Part shown: one piece after another, positions 8,106-16,976 of the stretch | Layout of the letters: each line of letters begins with the position of its first letter | How positions within the stretch are numbered: position 1 is the stretch's first letter | NCBI GenBank assembly: GCA_029288615.1 | Contig: JARIGV010000018.1 | Span: 1-38,899, forward strand | Length of the DNA stretch: 38,899 nucleotides | Source of the DNA: Candidatus Tayloriibacteriota bacterium | GTDB taxonomy: Bacteria > Patescibacteriota > Minisyncoccia > Phycocordibacterales > CAIRYW01 | Reading direction: 5' to 3' | The notes under the pieces: model-generated | Databases searched by the model: none | What the model saw: only the letters and a program-made list of their open reading frames with translations | What the model was told of the DNA's origin: nothing | Program-made: the position numbers and the translations under genes

Positions 8106-8930
8106 CTAGACAATATAGACGTTTTTTTGATTATCAATCTGAAATATTCCCTCTTTTTCCATCTTCTTAATAATAGGGAGAATGGTCTTTTGTGAGAGGG
8201 ATAGTTCTTTGCTGAGTGAATCCACATTAGCTTTCTTTTTATTCGAAACGAATGCAAGAATTTTTGCTCTTTTTTCTCGAAGGGAACCTTTGAATGGGCT
8301 TTGTTTTTTGTAATGAAGACTTCGACTGTTTGGTACGAGCTTGTGTGCTTTAAGATACACTCCATAGTCCATGAGAGCATAAAACCATTCACGAGAATTT
8401 TTTTGAGGCAGTGTTTTCTCTATGAGAGGCAAAATTTCTTTATCAGACACCGCCTGTTTATCTTTAAAAAAGAAATGAATAAAAACAGCGCGGATATTTG
8501 TTTCGATGAAAGGTGTTGGGATCTTAAAGGAGAAATTGAGAATTGCTGCCGCTGTCGATTGGCCAATGCCTGGAATTTCTAAAAGCAGATCTCTTTGTTT
8601 TGGAAATTTTCCATCATAATTGTTGATGATAAATTCAGCTCCGTGTTTGAGGCGAAGGGCGCGGCTATTGTATCCAAGACCTTTCCATACAATGAAAATT
8701 TTTTGGAGAGGTGCTTTTGCAAGAGAGTTGAGATCCGGGAAATTTTTAAGAAATTCTTCGTATTTAGAAATGACGCGAGCAGTGCCCGTTTGCTGAAGCA
8801 TTGTTTCTGAGATCCAAATTTTGTATGGATCATGCGTTTTTCTCCAAGCAAAATTGCGTCCTGATTTTTTGTAATAGGAGAGGATAGTTCTTTTGAAAGT
8901 GTTGATATCTTTTGAAGAGGTCATGTTCAT
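8106..8930 (-). CDS. mutY: MutY-like A/G-specific adenine glycosylase lacking Fe-S cysteines
   Basis: WISETMLQQTGTARV, LLEIPGIGQSTAAAIL HhH motif; no C-X6-C-X2-C-X5-C. Confidence 0.85.
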   Translation of the reverse strand: MNMTSSKDINTFKRTILSYYKKSGRNFAWRKTHDPYKIWISETMLQQTGTARVISKYEEFLKNFPDLNSLAKAPLQKIFIVWKGLGYNSRALRLKHGAEFIINNYDGKFPKQRDLLLEIPGIGQSTAAAILNFSFKIPTPFIETNIRAVFIHFFFKDKQAVSDKEILPLIEKTLPQKNSREWFYALMDYGVYLKAHKLVPNSRSLHYKKQSPFKGSLREKRAKILAFVSNKKKANVDSLSKELSLSQKTILPIIKKMEKEGIFQIDNQKNVYIV

Positions 8931-8984
8931 GCGGGGTATACTATACTTGTTCGTACGGTTTTTACTAGCTCTAAATTACATACA

Positions 8985-9395
8985 ATGTTGGCTTATCATA
9001 TTTTTACTCTCATTATCGCCACGGTGGTGACAATCCTTATCGGTAGTCTGTGGTATTCACCACTTATGTTTGGAAAGCAGTGGATGCACATGATGGGATT
9101 TACTGCGGAACACATGGAAAAAGCAAAACAGAAGAGAATGGCGCCTACATATGCATGGGCTTTTGTTTTCAGTCTCGTTCATGTTTTCCTTGTCTATATT
9201 CTTTTCCTCAGTGGTTTTGAACTTGTTGGTGTGTTTGCGATATGGGTCGGTTTCTCGCTCCCGATTTTTAGCAACGCTGTGCTCTGGGAAGGTAAGCCAT
9301 GGAAGTTTTTCTTCATCCAGGCCGGCTGCAGTCTCGTTTCAACGGCTTTTGTTTTTGAAATTCTCCGGATCTTTCTTCTCTCTGTGTGGGGATAG
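8985..9395 (+). CDS. DUF1761-like membrane protein
   Basis: IGSLWYSPLMFGKQWMHMMGFTAEHMEKAKQK, multiple TM helices. Confidence 0.75.
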   Translation: MLAYHIFTLIIATVVTILIGSLWYSPLMFGKQWMHMMGFTAEHMEKAKQKRMAPTYAWAFVFSLVHVFLVYILFLSGFELVGVFAIWVGFSLPIFSNAVLWEGKPWKFFFIQAGCSLVSTAFVFEILRIFLLSVWG

Positions 9396-9430
9396 GGTCG
9401 CATACAATTTGCTGGGGATAACTCAGATCA

Positions 9431-9466
9431 AAAAACGGCGAAGCGCTCAACTCCGCCGTTTTTTGT
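9431..9466 (+). terminator. Terminator
   Basis: aaaaacggcg aagcgctcaact ccgccgttttttg. Confidence 0.75.
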
Positions 9467-9473
9467 CTATTTA

Positions 9474-9493
9474 TCCAAGGGCAGACCTTGGAC
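9474..9493. repeat. Quasi-palindromic repeat, inverted with 10514-10533
   Basis: tccaagggcagaccttg; 17-nt identity to the reverse complement of 10516-10532. Confidence 0.85.
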
Positions 9494-9545
9494 TTTTCTT
9501 GACAGGCTTTACTTTTTGAAGGATATCGGTAATGTGTCTGTAGCT

Positions 9546-9926
9546 ATGTCCACACCTCAATCTGCCAACAGTGAACCCACCGTCCCGCCGCCGACAGTTT
9601 CGGGATTCCATACGCCAATTTGGAATTTCCCGATGAAGTGGCCGCTCAAACTCGAGATTTCGGTCATTCCGGTCAATGAAGGCCTGGTCAACGTGAAAGA
9701 AGAGCAGGAGCTCCTCGATGCGATCTGTGAAGCGCTAAATGCGTATGTGCAGAAGATCATCGACGCTGCGCCGCCTGTTTGGAATTCCGAACCGAAACCC
9801 GAGCAGAAAAGGGAACTTAAGGAACTTATCGAAAGTCTTCTGCCGAAAGGGCGTTACATCGTGGTTACTGATGCCAGAATCACGACGCGCGAGATCGGCG
9901 TTAAGGCTGGTGTCACGAAAAAATAA
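9546..9926 (+). CDS. Hypothetical protein
   Basis: ORF 9516..9926; ATG at 9546 (MSTPQSANSEP) is a plausible start; followed by terminator. Confidence 0.6.
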   Translation: MSTPQSANSEPTVPPPTVSGFHTPIWNFPMKWPLKLEISVIPVNEGLVNVKEEQELLDAICEALNAYVQKIIDAAPPVWNSEPKPEQKRELKELIESLLPKGRYIVVTDARITTREIGVKAGVTKK

Positions 9927-9951
9927 TGCGAGCTTGGCTCGCAATTTTTTA
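9927..9951 (+). terminator. Terminator
   Basis: tgcgagc-ttg-gctcgca followed by atttttta. Confidence 0.75.
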
Positions 9952-9956
9952 TATAA

Positions 9957-9995
9957 AAAAACAGCCGCGCAAGCTTTGCTTGCGCGGCTGTTTTT
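9957..9995. terminator. Bidirectional terminator with GCCGCGCAAGC stem
   Basis: aaaaacagccgcgcaagc-ttt-gcttgcgcggctgttttt, 18-bp stem. Confidence 0.85.
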
Positions 9996-9998
9996 AAA

Positions 9999-10421
9999 TT
10001 ATTTCATCGGCTCGACTTGGTAGTTTACCATCCATTCGATACCAAACTTGTCTGTCACAACTCCAAAAATTCCGCCCCAAAATTGTTTCTCTGGCGGCAT
10101 GAATACTTCGCCGCCGACAGATATTTTTTCAAAGAAGCTTCGAAGTTCTTCTTCGCTATCGCAATTAAGAGAAAGTGCAATGTTGTCTCCAACAGTTGCT
10201 TTGTCTCTCATCATATCTGCGCCGTAGAATTCAATTTTTCCAAATTTAAAACCTGCGTGCATAATGCGGTTATGTGTCTCTGGCGCCATGTCGCCGGCCA
10301 TTGGTGATTCACCAACAGTCTGGAAAGTAAGCTCTCCGCCGCCGAAACAATCTTTGTAAAATGTGAACGCCTCTTTGCATTTCTCATCATTGAAGCGAAC
10401 ATAGGGTGTTGGTCCTGTCAT
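9999..10421 (-). CDS. PhnB-like VOC (glyoxalase/bleomycin resistance fold) protein
   Basis: MTGPTPYVRFNDEKCKEAFTFYKDCFGG..ENR-like NRIMHAGF..WGGIFGVVTDKFGIEWMVN. Confidence 0.85.
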   Translation of the reverse strand: MTGPTPYVRFNDEKCKEAFTFYKDCFGGGELTFQTVGESPMAGDMAPETHNRIMHAGFKFGKIEFYGADMMRDKATVGDNIALSLNCDSEEELRSFFEKISVGGEVFMPPEKQFWGGIFGVVTDKFGIEWMVNYQVEPMK

Positions 10422-10513
10422 AATTTTAAAATAATTAATATCTTCTAATAATATAGATAAAATAATCAAAAGCGAAGACGGTGTCGAAACTTTTCTCTGA
10501 CATGTCTGTTTTG

Positions 10514-10533
10514 TTCAAGGTCTGCCCTTGGAC
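10514..10533. repeat. Inverted partner of 9474-9493
   Basis: ttcaaggtctgcccttggac. Confidence 0.85.
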
Positions 10534-10547
10534 TAAACAACAAAAGT

Positions 10548-13106
10548 TTATTTTTCCAAAAATAGATCCCACACAGCAGAGGCGACATTGACTGGTTTTC
10601 CTTCGAGAGGGAAATGGTGGAGGTTGATGAAAGGAAGTGAATTGGCTTCAAGAATACCCCAGCGAACGCCGTCGGGGTTTTTTGTTGCGTCTTCAATGAT
10701 GAAATCAAAACCAACAACAGGTGCTCCGAGCACATCACCAGCGCGCTTCAGTTCCAGAAGAATTTTTGGATGAGTTTCAGGATACATTTCCGCAGCGAAA
10801 CCCCCGTAAGCTATACCAATCTTTTCTGAAAGATCGAGAATTTTTCCTTTTTCGAGAATTGTATTGAGTGAATATCCTTGGCGTGAAATAAATTCGAGTA
10901 GGAGATCGGTCACTACGATATCTTTCACAGCATCGGCCTTATTTTGATTCTTGATATCAATGAGTTCTGAAATTGTATGAATTCCATCGCCAATAATTTG
11001 AGGTGGATCACCACGTAAAATCCCAACAACTCTATCGCCAACATATGTGCCACGATAGACGCTTCCAAAAAGCTGCTCCTCGACGATGACAAAATGACAA
11101 AGTTTTTTTGCAATATCATATGCACGTCGAAGTTCTTCGAGCGTATATATATGAGTAGTCGTGTGGCGACCACGGGAACCAAGCTGAGGTTTTACGATCA
11201 CAGGCTTTGCTGCTTTTTCAAAAATTTCTTTTGCTTTCTTCCATGAAGAAACGCTTCCACCAAATGCAACGGGAATATTTTTCTTTCGAAATTCTTTTTT
11301 GAGAATAGCTTTGTCATCCATCCAGTTATATGAAGGTGCTTCTGAATTTTTCCCAAGCGGAATACTTTCAAAATATTTCCACCATGTGATACCGAAAAGC
11401 CCGGGCACCTTCGCTCGATATTGCTCGACAGGTTTACCCCAGATCACAAGCTGCTGCATTTCAATGCCGCGTCTTTCCGCTTCTTTCCAAATAACTTCCG
11501 AACGTTTTGTGGAAGCTTTGCTACTGTCAGTGTTAAAGGTAAGCATGCCAAGCGCACGAAAAAGCCAGACATATGGAGTGAGAATTATTTTTGCAATAGT
11601 GCGAGGAATCGGGCCATCAGTAAAATTAAAAAGGCGAGAGAGCGGGCGAAGTGGTACCGCACTACTTTGCATAATGTAAGAAATGAAGTGATTGGTTGGA
11701 TTGTTGCCACAATAAATACATTTCGGTTTCGTTTTTCCGAGAGATATTGTTGGAAGAGTTTTTGACATATCGTCGACTATTATATCTTCCTTAAAGATAA
11801 TCTTATAAAACTCGGGCACCATAAGATCGAGCGAAGTGCGAATAGAGATTTTTGAAAATACATCATCGATCTTGTTTGTTGTATCAACTCCACCATATAT
11901 ATAGAGGTCGGGAAGTGTTGCGTATGTTTCAGAAAGTTTTCCTTTTGAAAGCGTTACTGCTATAAATTCTCCAGTAAAAATATCTGTTTGAAGATCGATA
12001 GATCTTTCAAAAGTTTTTTCATATGCGTGTTTCATTTCTCCGAGATATTCAATCTGCGAGAAGCCGCCACCACAGACAAGACCGTGATAGAAGGAGACAA
12101 CGGAGAATACGAGCGCCATTGTAGGCATCAAAGTCTTTTTCTCAATTTCTTTTCGAATGTTTTCTTTTGTGAGTTCTATGCGAATACCGTCCGGAGTCTC
12201 AAGACCACCGTCATTTACAAAAAGCTGCTTCCGTACATTTTCGATAGGATCGATATACCAGAAAAAATGAGAACCTTTTTGGTGCTCAGTATCATGAGCG
12301 CCTTGAATGCCTTCGAGATTTTTAAGGAAAATAGAGCGAGTTTTTTTATCAAAAAGAATTTTGTCTATGTCGGTGTCGAAACCAATATGTTTTTCAAGAA
12401 GAAGTTTTGAAACGAGTGATTCGATCTCAATGTAGGCAAGAATTCCATGCGAAGAGCCAAAGATTCCTTCCCACAAAATGTCATTGATAATAGTGAATTG
12501 CTCGCTTGCTGTGTCGACTTCAAAAAGTTTCTTCGTGCGAAGGATTTTTTCTTTGAAGCTCTCCATTCTTTTTTCAACTACACCTTCAGATTTTGAAAGA
12601 GTGCGATCAAAAACTTTCGAAAAATTTTCCTTTGAAATAGTGTCTATGCCGTAGAGCGATCTGCTTTTGTGTTTCAATGAGAGAAATGGCATGCGCACTT
12701 CACTTAAATTCTGATCATGAAAGAACATTCCACGTGGATAGGAGCTATTAGAAACAGAAATACCGCCGAATGAAAGGACGACAGTTGCCCTGTCTCTTTT
12801 TCCACGAGAGAGTGCGGAGTTTGCAAAGAAAGGATGAGAGAGAATGCCATGATGATCTGCAGTAGAAGCAAAAAAAGATTCTTCGAGAGTTTTAGAAATT
12901 TTCTTTGCTTTTTCTTCACCAAGAAGAGGAGAAGAGATCTCTTCGAGCGTGTCTATGAGTTCACGATTCTCTTTTGTGAGTTCCTTTGCTTTAGGTATAG
13001 AATGCCGAAGATATTCTGGCCATTTCTTGTCGCCCCATTCGCTATATATATGTGCGAGTCCGGGTTTTTCTGTAAGGACTTTTTCTCTCGCTTCTTCTAA
13101 TTTCAT
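10548..13106 (-). CDS. Large protein with C-terminal cyanophycin-synthetase-like ATP-grasp domain and uncharacterised N-terminal region
   Basis: PVIVKPQLGSRGRHTTTHI, FVIVEEQLFGSVYRGTYVGDRVVGILRGDPPQIIGDGIHTISELI, WGILEANSLPFINLHHFPLEGKPVNVA; also CIYCGNNPTNH. Confidence 0.75.
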   Translation of the reverse strand: MKLEEAREKVLTEKPGLAHIYSEWGDKKWPEYLRHSIPKAKELTKENRELIDTLEEISSPLLGEEKAKKISKTLEESFFASTADHHGILSHPFFANSALSRGKRDRATVVLSFGGISVSNSSYPRGMFFHDQNLSEVRMPFLSLKHKSRSLYGIDTISKENFSKVFDRTLSKSEGVVEKRMESFKEKILRTKKLFEVDTASEQFTIINDILWEGIFGSSHGILAYIEIESLVSKLLLEKHIGFDTDIDKILFDKKTRSIFLKNLEGIQGAHDTEHQKGSHFFWYIDPIENVRKQLFVNDGGLETPDGIRIELTKENIRKEIEKKTLMPTMALVFSVVSFYHGLVCGGGFSQIEYLGEMKHAYEKTFERSIDLQTDIFTGEFIAVTLSKGKLSETYATLPDLYIYGGVDTTNKIDDVFSKISIRTSLDLMVPEFYKIIFKEDIIVDDMSKTLPTISLGKTKPKCIYCGNNPTNHFISYIMQSSAVPLRPLSRLFNFTDGPIPRTIAKIILTPYVWLFRALGMLTFNTDSSKASTKRSEVIWKEAERRGIEMQQLVIWGKPVEQYRAKVPGLFGITWWKYFESIPLGKNSEAPSYNWMDDKAILKKEFRKKNIPVAFGGSVSSWKKAKEIFEKAAKPVIVKPQLGSRGRHTTTHIYTLEELRRAYDIAKKLCHFVIVEEQLFGSVYRGTYVGDRVVGILRGDPPQIIGDGIHTISELIDIKNQNKADAVKDIVVTDLLLEFISRQGYSLNTILEKGKILDLSEKIGIAYGGFAAEMYPETHPKILLELKRAGDVLGAPVVGFDFIIEDATKNPDGVRWGILEANSLPFINLHHFPLEGKPVNVASAVWDLFLEK

Positions 13107-13126
13107 GCCGACAGTGTATCAAATTT

Positions 13127-13792
13127 CTATCCTTTCTTTCTATATTCGTTTGTGGTGTTGTGAGCAAGGCGAGTTGGCTCCGGTAGACGATAGCCGCGAA
13201 GACAAATTTTCACGATCTCTAGTGCTTCTTCTTGTGTAACTTTGTATCCCGCAGAAATAATAAGTGGATTCGAACGAGCTTTCGATTGAAACGCAAAACC
13301 GATCATCTCATTATTTTTTGGATCAATAAGTGGGTTCGCATCCCAAACATTTTTTGTCATTTCAAATTTACCTGTGAGAACACTTTTGGCGCAGCCGATT
13401 GTTGGTATGTCTAAGACAAGTCCTAAATGCGTAGCAATGCCGAGACGGCGTGGGTGAGCAACACCTTGTCCATCGACCATAATGACGTCAGGAATCACTT
13501 TAAGTTTCTGCCACGCTTTAAGAAGTGCGGGGATTTCGCGAAATGAAAGAAGTCCTGGAACATAGGGAAATGTTACTTCGTCTTTTACAACCGCGTGATC
13601 GACAAGTGTAAGATCAGGATAGGAGAGTACGACAAATCCGGCATAGACTGTCGTTGAATATAAATTGAGGCTCACATCACATCCGGCAATGTAGCGGATC
13701 TTTTTACTCAAAGGCACGAGCTTCACTTGTTCTCGAAGTTTTTTCTGAAGCTCGACAGCTTCTTTTGGGGTGATGTTAAAGTTGTATTCCAT
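13127..13792 (-). CDS. nfi: Endonuclease V
   Basis: IAGCDVSLNL, FPYVPGLLSFREIPALLKAW, VIMVDGQGVAHPRRLGIATHLGLVLDIPTIGCAKS. Confidence 0.95.
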   Translation of the reverse strand: MEYNFNITPKEAVELQKKLREQVKLVPLSKKIRYIAGCDVSLNLYSTTVYAGFVVLSYPDLTLVDHAVVKDEVTFPYVPGLLSFREIPALLKAWQKLKVIPDVIMVDGQGVAHPRRLGIATHLGLVLDIPTIGCAKSVLTGKFEMTKNVWDANPLIDPKNNEMIGFAFQSKARSNPLIISAGYKVTQEEALEIVKICLRGYRLPEPTRLAHNTTNEYRKKG

Positions 13793-13821
13793 ACATCTTT
13801 AGGTGTTAAGATATGTTTATC

Positions 13822-14370
13822 ATGAAAAAAATAATTCTCATCATCAAGCGTCATGTTGCGCTAACTGTAGTATTTCTTTTAGTTGTCGTTTGTCTTTGCG
13901 TTTTTGCATATGATGCCAAGAAAGAAAAGACTGGTATGGCTTCTGATGCTCGCTCTGCGACATATACTATTGAAGGCAAAAACGTAACGCTTCAGAATGG
14001 CTATGCTGAAGTGCCTCTTGCTCCAGGTTCTGCGTCGAAAGAAATCGTGAGATATTTTGGCAACGAAGTACGCGGAGACTTCAATGGAGACGGATATGAT
14101 GACATTGTCTTTCTTCTTACAGATGATGCTGGTGGCAGTGGTACATTCTACTACGCAGTTTTAGCTCTCGGAGGGAAGGATGGGCTTCAGGGTGAAAATG
14201 CTCTCTTCCTTGGAGATCGCGTTGCCCCACAGTCTAGTAGTTTCGACGGAAAGAAAATCGTTGTAAATTATGCCGACAGGCTCCCAAACGAACCAATGAC
14301 GACCGCACCTTCTCATGGTATGAGTGCGTATTTTGAGGTTCAAAATAATAAACTCATACAGATAAAATAA
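13822..14370 (+). CDS. Membrane-anchored hypothetical protein with EF-hand/FG-GAP-like DFNGDGYDD
   Basis: MKKIILIIKRHVALTVVFLLVVV signal/TM; DFNGDGYDDIVFL; ORF track start 13813, second ATG 13822 preferred from -10 spacing. Confidence 0.65.
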   Translation: MKKIILIIKRHVALTVVFLLVVVCLCVFAYDAKKEKTGMASDARSATYTIEGKNVTLQNGYAEVPLAPGSASKEIVRYFGNEVRGDFNGDGYDDIVFLLTDDAGGSGTFYYAVLALGGKDGLQGENALFLGDRVAPQSSSFDGKKIVVNYADRLPNEPMTTAPSHGMSAYFEVQNNKLIQIK

Positions 14371-14396
14371 AAAACCAACGCACAGGTGTTGGTTTT
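14371..14396. terminator. Bidirectional terminator
   Basis: aaaaccaac-gcacaggt-gttggtttt. Confidence 0.7.
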
Positions 14397-14410
14397 AAAA
14401 CTTCTTGTTT

Positions 14411-14502
14411 TGGCGGAGACGGAGGGATTCGAACCCTCGAGGGGTTTTGAAGCCCCTGCCTCTTTAGCAAAGAGGTACGTTAGACCACTCTGACACGTCT
14501 CC
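14411..14502 (-). tRNA. tRNA-Ser (anticodon GCU)
   Basis: GGAGACG..CCTCT TTGCTAA AGAGG..long variable arm..GAGGGTTCGAATCCCTC CGTCTCC G CCA. Confidence 0.95.
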
Positions 14503-14593
14503 AATCACATTTAATGTACGGACAGACTATCATATATTGAATAGTTTTTCTAATTTCATAAATTCGAACCTTTTTCGGTGTTAAACTAGGTAT

Positions 14594-15247
14594 ATGAAAA
14601 AAGATAGCATTCTTCTCAGTGTCACTCGTTTCGTCCGCCGTATTCTTGCTAAAGAAGGTACTGGTCATGATTGGTGGCATATTGAGCGTGTATTAAATAA
14701 TGCGAGACTCATATGCAAATCCATGAAAGCAGATATGTTTGTCGTCAAACTCGCGATTCTTCTTCATGATGTGGGAGATAGGAAAGTAATCAGTAAAGAA
14801 AATGATGATCCGACTATTGCTCGAAATTTTTTAATGAAACAGAAAGTTCCCACTGATACAATCGAGAAAGTGATGTTCATCATTGAGAACATGTCTTTCA
14901 GTAAGAATCTTAATAATAAAAAAGAAGGAGTGCCGATTGAATTTTATATTGTACAAGATGCAGATAGACTCGATGCAATAGGAGCTATTGGCATCGCGAG
15001 GGCTTTTTCGTTTGGTGGAAGCCGAGCGCGACCGATCCATGATCCAACTTTGAAAGCGCAGAAATTAAGTACGACAAAAAACTATAAAAAACTTCAAAGT
15101 TCAACGTATCATCATTTTTACGAAAAACTTTTACTTCTCAAAAATCTCATGAATACAACAGCTGCGAAAAAGATCGCTGAGAAACGTCACTCATATATGG
15201 AAAATTTTCTTAAAGAATTTCTTCTCGAATGGGAAGGAAAAAGATAA
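14594..15247 (+). CDS. HD-domain phosphohydrolase
   Basis: GHDWWHIERVLNNA..AILLHDVGDRK, later DADRLDAIGAIGIAR. Confidence 0.9.
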   Translation: MKKDSILLSVTRFVRRILAKEGTGHDWWHIERVLNNARLICKSMKADMFVVKLAILLHDVGDRKVISKENDDPTIARNFLMKQKVPTDTIEKVMFIIENMSFSKNLNNKKEGVPIEFYIVQDADRLDAIGAIGIARAFSFGGSRARPIHDPTLKAQKLSTTKNYKKLQSSTYHHFYEKLLLLKNLMNTTAAKKIAEKRHSYMENFLKEFLLEWEGKR

Positions 15248-15256
15248 AATACTCTC

Positions 15257-15499
15257 ATGCCACCATTTCTCCGCCGCGATCCACAAGCTCAAGTTATCAA
15301 TCTCTCAGAAGAGGAGAGAATTGCCCGTGAAGCAGAAGGGCTCGTGGAACTTCATGATTTTATAAAATCGCATCCAGATGCTCCTGTGAAAGACATTGCA
15401 AAATTTATGCCACCTGTGGATTCACGAGCAGTCAATAAAGCGATACAGATCATTGCACTTCGTGATGCAAAGAAAGATTCACAGAACGAAAATAAATAA
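15257..15499 (+). CDS. Hypothetical protein (80 aa)
   Basis: Intact ORF with TAAAAT box 6 nt before ATG. Confidence 0.65.
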   Translation: MPPFLRRDPQAQVINLSEEERIAREAEGLVELHDFIKSHPDAPVKDIAKFMPPVDSRAVNKAIQIIALRDAKKDSQNENK

Positions 15500-15513
15500 G
15501 GTATACTTTTCAT

Positions 15514-15690
15514 ATGCCCCCAAAAGACGCAATCAAAAAAATACCTCTTATCTGGAGAATTTTTGAAGTAATATTTCTTATCATTGTTGTCGTCTACTCA
15601 TTCTTTTTTGGAGTGTGGTATGAAGGCCAGAGTGCAATGATCGCAAAAGTGCAGGCAGCTGCTGCAGTCTTCGCTCCGCTTTCAAGATAA
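15514..15690 (+). CDS. Small membrane protein (58 aa), absent from ORF track
   Basis: MPPKDAIKKIPLIWRIFEVIFLIIVVVYSFFFGVWYEGQSAMIAKVQAAAAVFAPLSR*; TATACT 6 nt before ATG. Confidence 0.65.
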   Translation: MPPKDAIKKIPLIWRIFEVIFLIIVVVYSFFFGVWYEGQSAMIAKVQAAAAVFAPLSR

Positions 15691-15711
15691 GCTTAAAAAT
15701 TTTCTCTAAAT

Positions 15712-15745
15712 TTTTTTATAAAAAATTCGCCCGTATGGGCGATTA
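15712..15745 (-). terminator. Terminator of 15743..16231 gene
   Basis: Minus: TCGCCC-atac-GGGCGA followed by ATTTTTTATAAAAA. Confidence 0.7.
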
Positions 15746-16231
15746 GGTTGGACTGATCGAAAGATAGTCGGGCGTGTTGAGACTTCTCGGAATGAAACGG
15801 TAGGCCGGAATATGTTTATATTCGGCTTTTTTTGTTAGGTGTAGTCCGATTGCGGCAAGCCGCGGGGCAATTCCTTGTTCAATTCGCCTGATCGATCCTT
15901 CGGGAGTTTCGCTGACAATACTCTCGCTGCCGTCTGGATTCTCCCTAAGCGTGAGAGGGCTCAAACGTTCATAGAGTTCGATCGAATGTCTAACCCCTTC
16001 GTTAGGTTGCGACAGAACATCGATGTTACGGATTCGAAATTCTGTCGGATGCTCATCGTTGAAGATGAACACCTTAAAGGTATTGCCATTTTCGAGTCGG
16101 CCCACATTCATGACACCTTCGAAAACTGCTTGCGCATAGATTGTTTTCGAAAAGAAACGAATGCGACCACCGAAGATGTATCTGGGAATTTCCACAGGTA
16201 TGTCCAGTGTTAATTTGGTGAATGCTTTCAT
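15743..16231 (-). CDS. Hypothetical protein (162 aa)
   Basis: Intact ORF with terminator; no recognised family. Confidence 0.6.
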   Translation of the reverse strand: MKAFTKLTLDIPVEIPRYIFGGRIRFFSKTIYAQAVFEGVMNVGRLENGNTFKVFIFNDEHPTEFRIRNIDVLSQPNEGVRHSIELYERLSPLTLRENPDGSESIVSETPEGSIRRIEQGIAPRLAAIGLHLTKKAEYKHIPAYRFIPRSLNTPDYLSISPT

Positions 16232-16281
16232 AAGAAGAACCTTTCAAACTCATACTAGAAAAATATTTCGTGTATGACAAG

Positions 16282-16935
16282 TTAGTGTGCAAGTGCAATA
16301 CACCAGACTTTTTTGGCACCACTTGCTAGGAGAATTTTTCTTGCTTCGTGTAAAGTAGCTCCTGTTGTTGTGACATCATCGATGAGAATGATGTTTTTAC
16401 TTGTGATATTTTGCGCGTTTAGAATAGCGAACGCGCCCTTCATATTTTTAAGACGATCATTTCGTGAGAGCGTGGTCTGGCTCGGAGTGTCTTTGCACTT
16501 ATAGAGAAATTTATAAAAGGGAAGATGAAGAATCTCGGAGAGATCTTTTGCGATATCTTCACTTTGATTAAAACCTCGTTCGTTTTTGCGGCTTCGCGAT
16601 TGTGGAATTGCTCCAATGATAGGGTTGGTAAAATTCTCTAGCACCTCTTTGTCGCTAAGTTCCGGGAGAATATAAAATGACGCTATATCGCAAAGCTTTT
16701 TGCGAAGATTCTCGTTCCTTCGATACTTGATTTGCCAGATTGCACCACGAATATATTTACTTTCGTAAGGAAAGATATGAAAAATGCCATCTCGCTCGGC
16801 GGGTTTTGCGAGTGATTGCCACTTTTTAAAATAAAGAGACTCAAGAAAAAGGGAATCGTCTCTCTTTGGAAAAATAATATCGAAAATTTTTTGTGTCCAC
16901 TCGCGTGAGGCGTGTACAACTTTAAAAAACTGCAT
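16282..16935 (-). CDS. comF: ComF-family phosphoribosyltransferase-like protein
   Basis: NIILIDDVTTTGATLHEARKILLASGAKKVWCIALAH PRTase motif; R-rich PQSRSRKNERGFNQSEDIAK. Confidence 0.9.
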   Translation of the reverse strand: MQFFKVVHASREWTQKIFDIIFPKRDDSLFLESLYFKKWQSLAKPAERDGIFHIFPYESKYIRGAIWQIKYRRNENLRKKLCDIASFYILPELSDKEVLENFTNPIIGAIPQSRSRKNERGFNQSEDIAKDLSEILHLPFYKFLYKCKDTPSQTTLSRNDRLKNMKGAFAILNAQNITSKNIILIDDVTTTGATLHEARKILLASGAKKVWCIALAH

Positions 16936-16976
16936 TACACATATGCTATACTAAAATATCCCATCCTTCTATACGT

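Noticed and set aside
9474-10533. Insertion sequence or integron
   Set aside because: Flanking inverted repeats exist, but no transposase or integrase ORF is present and no target-site duplication was recognised; kept only as a cassette hypothesis.
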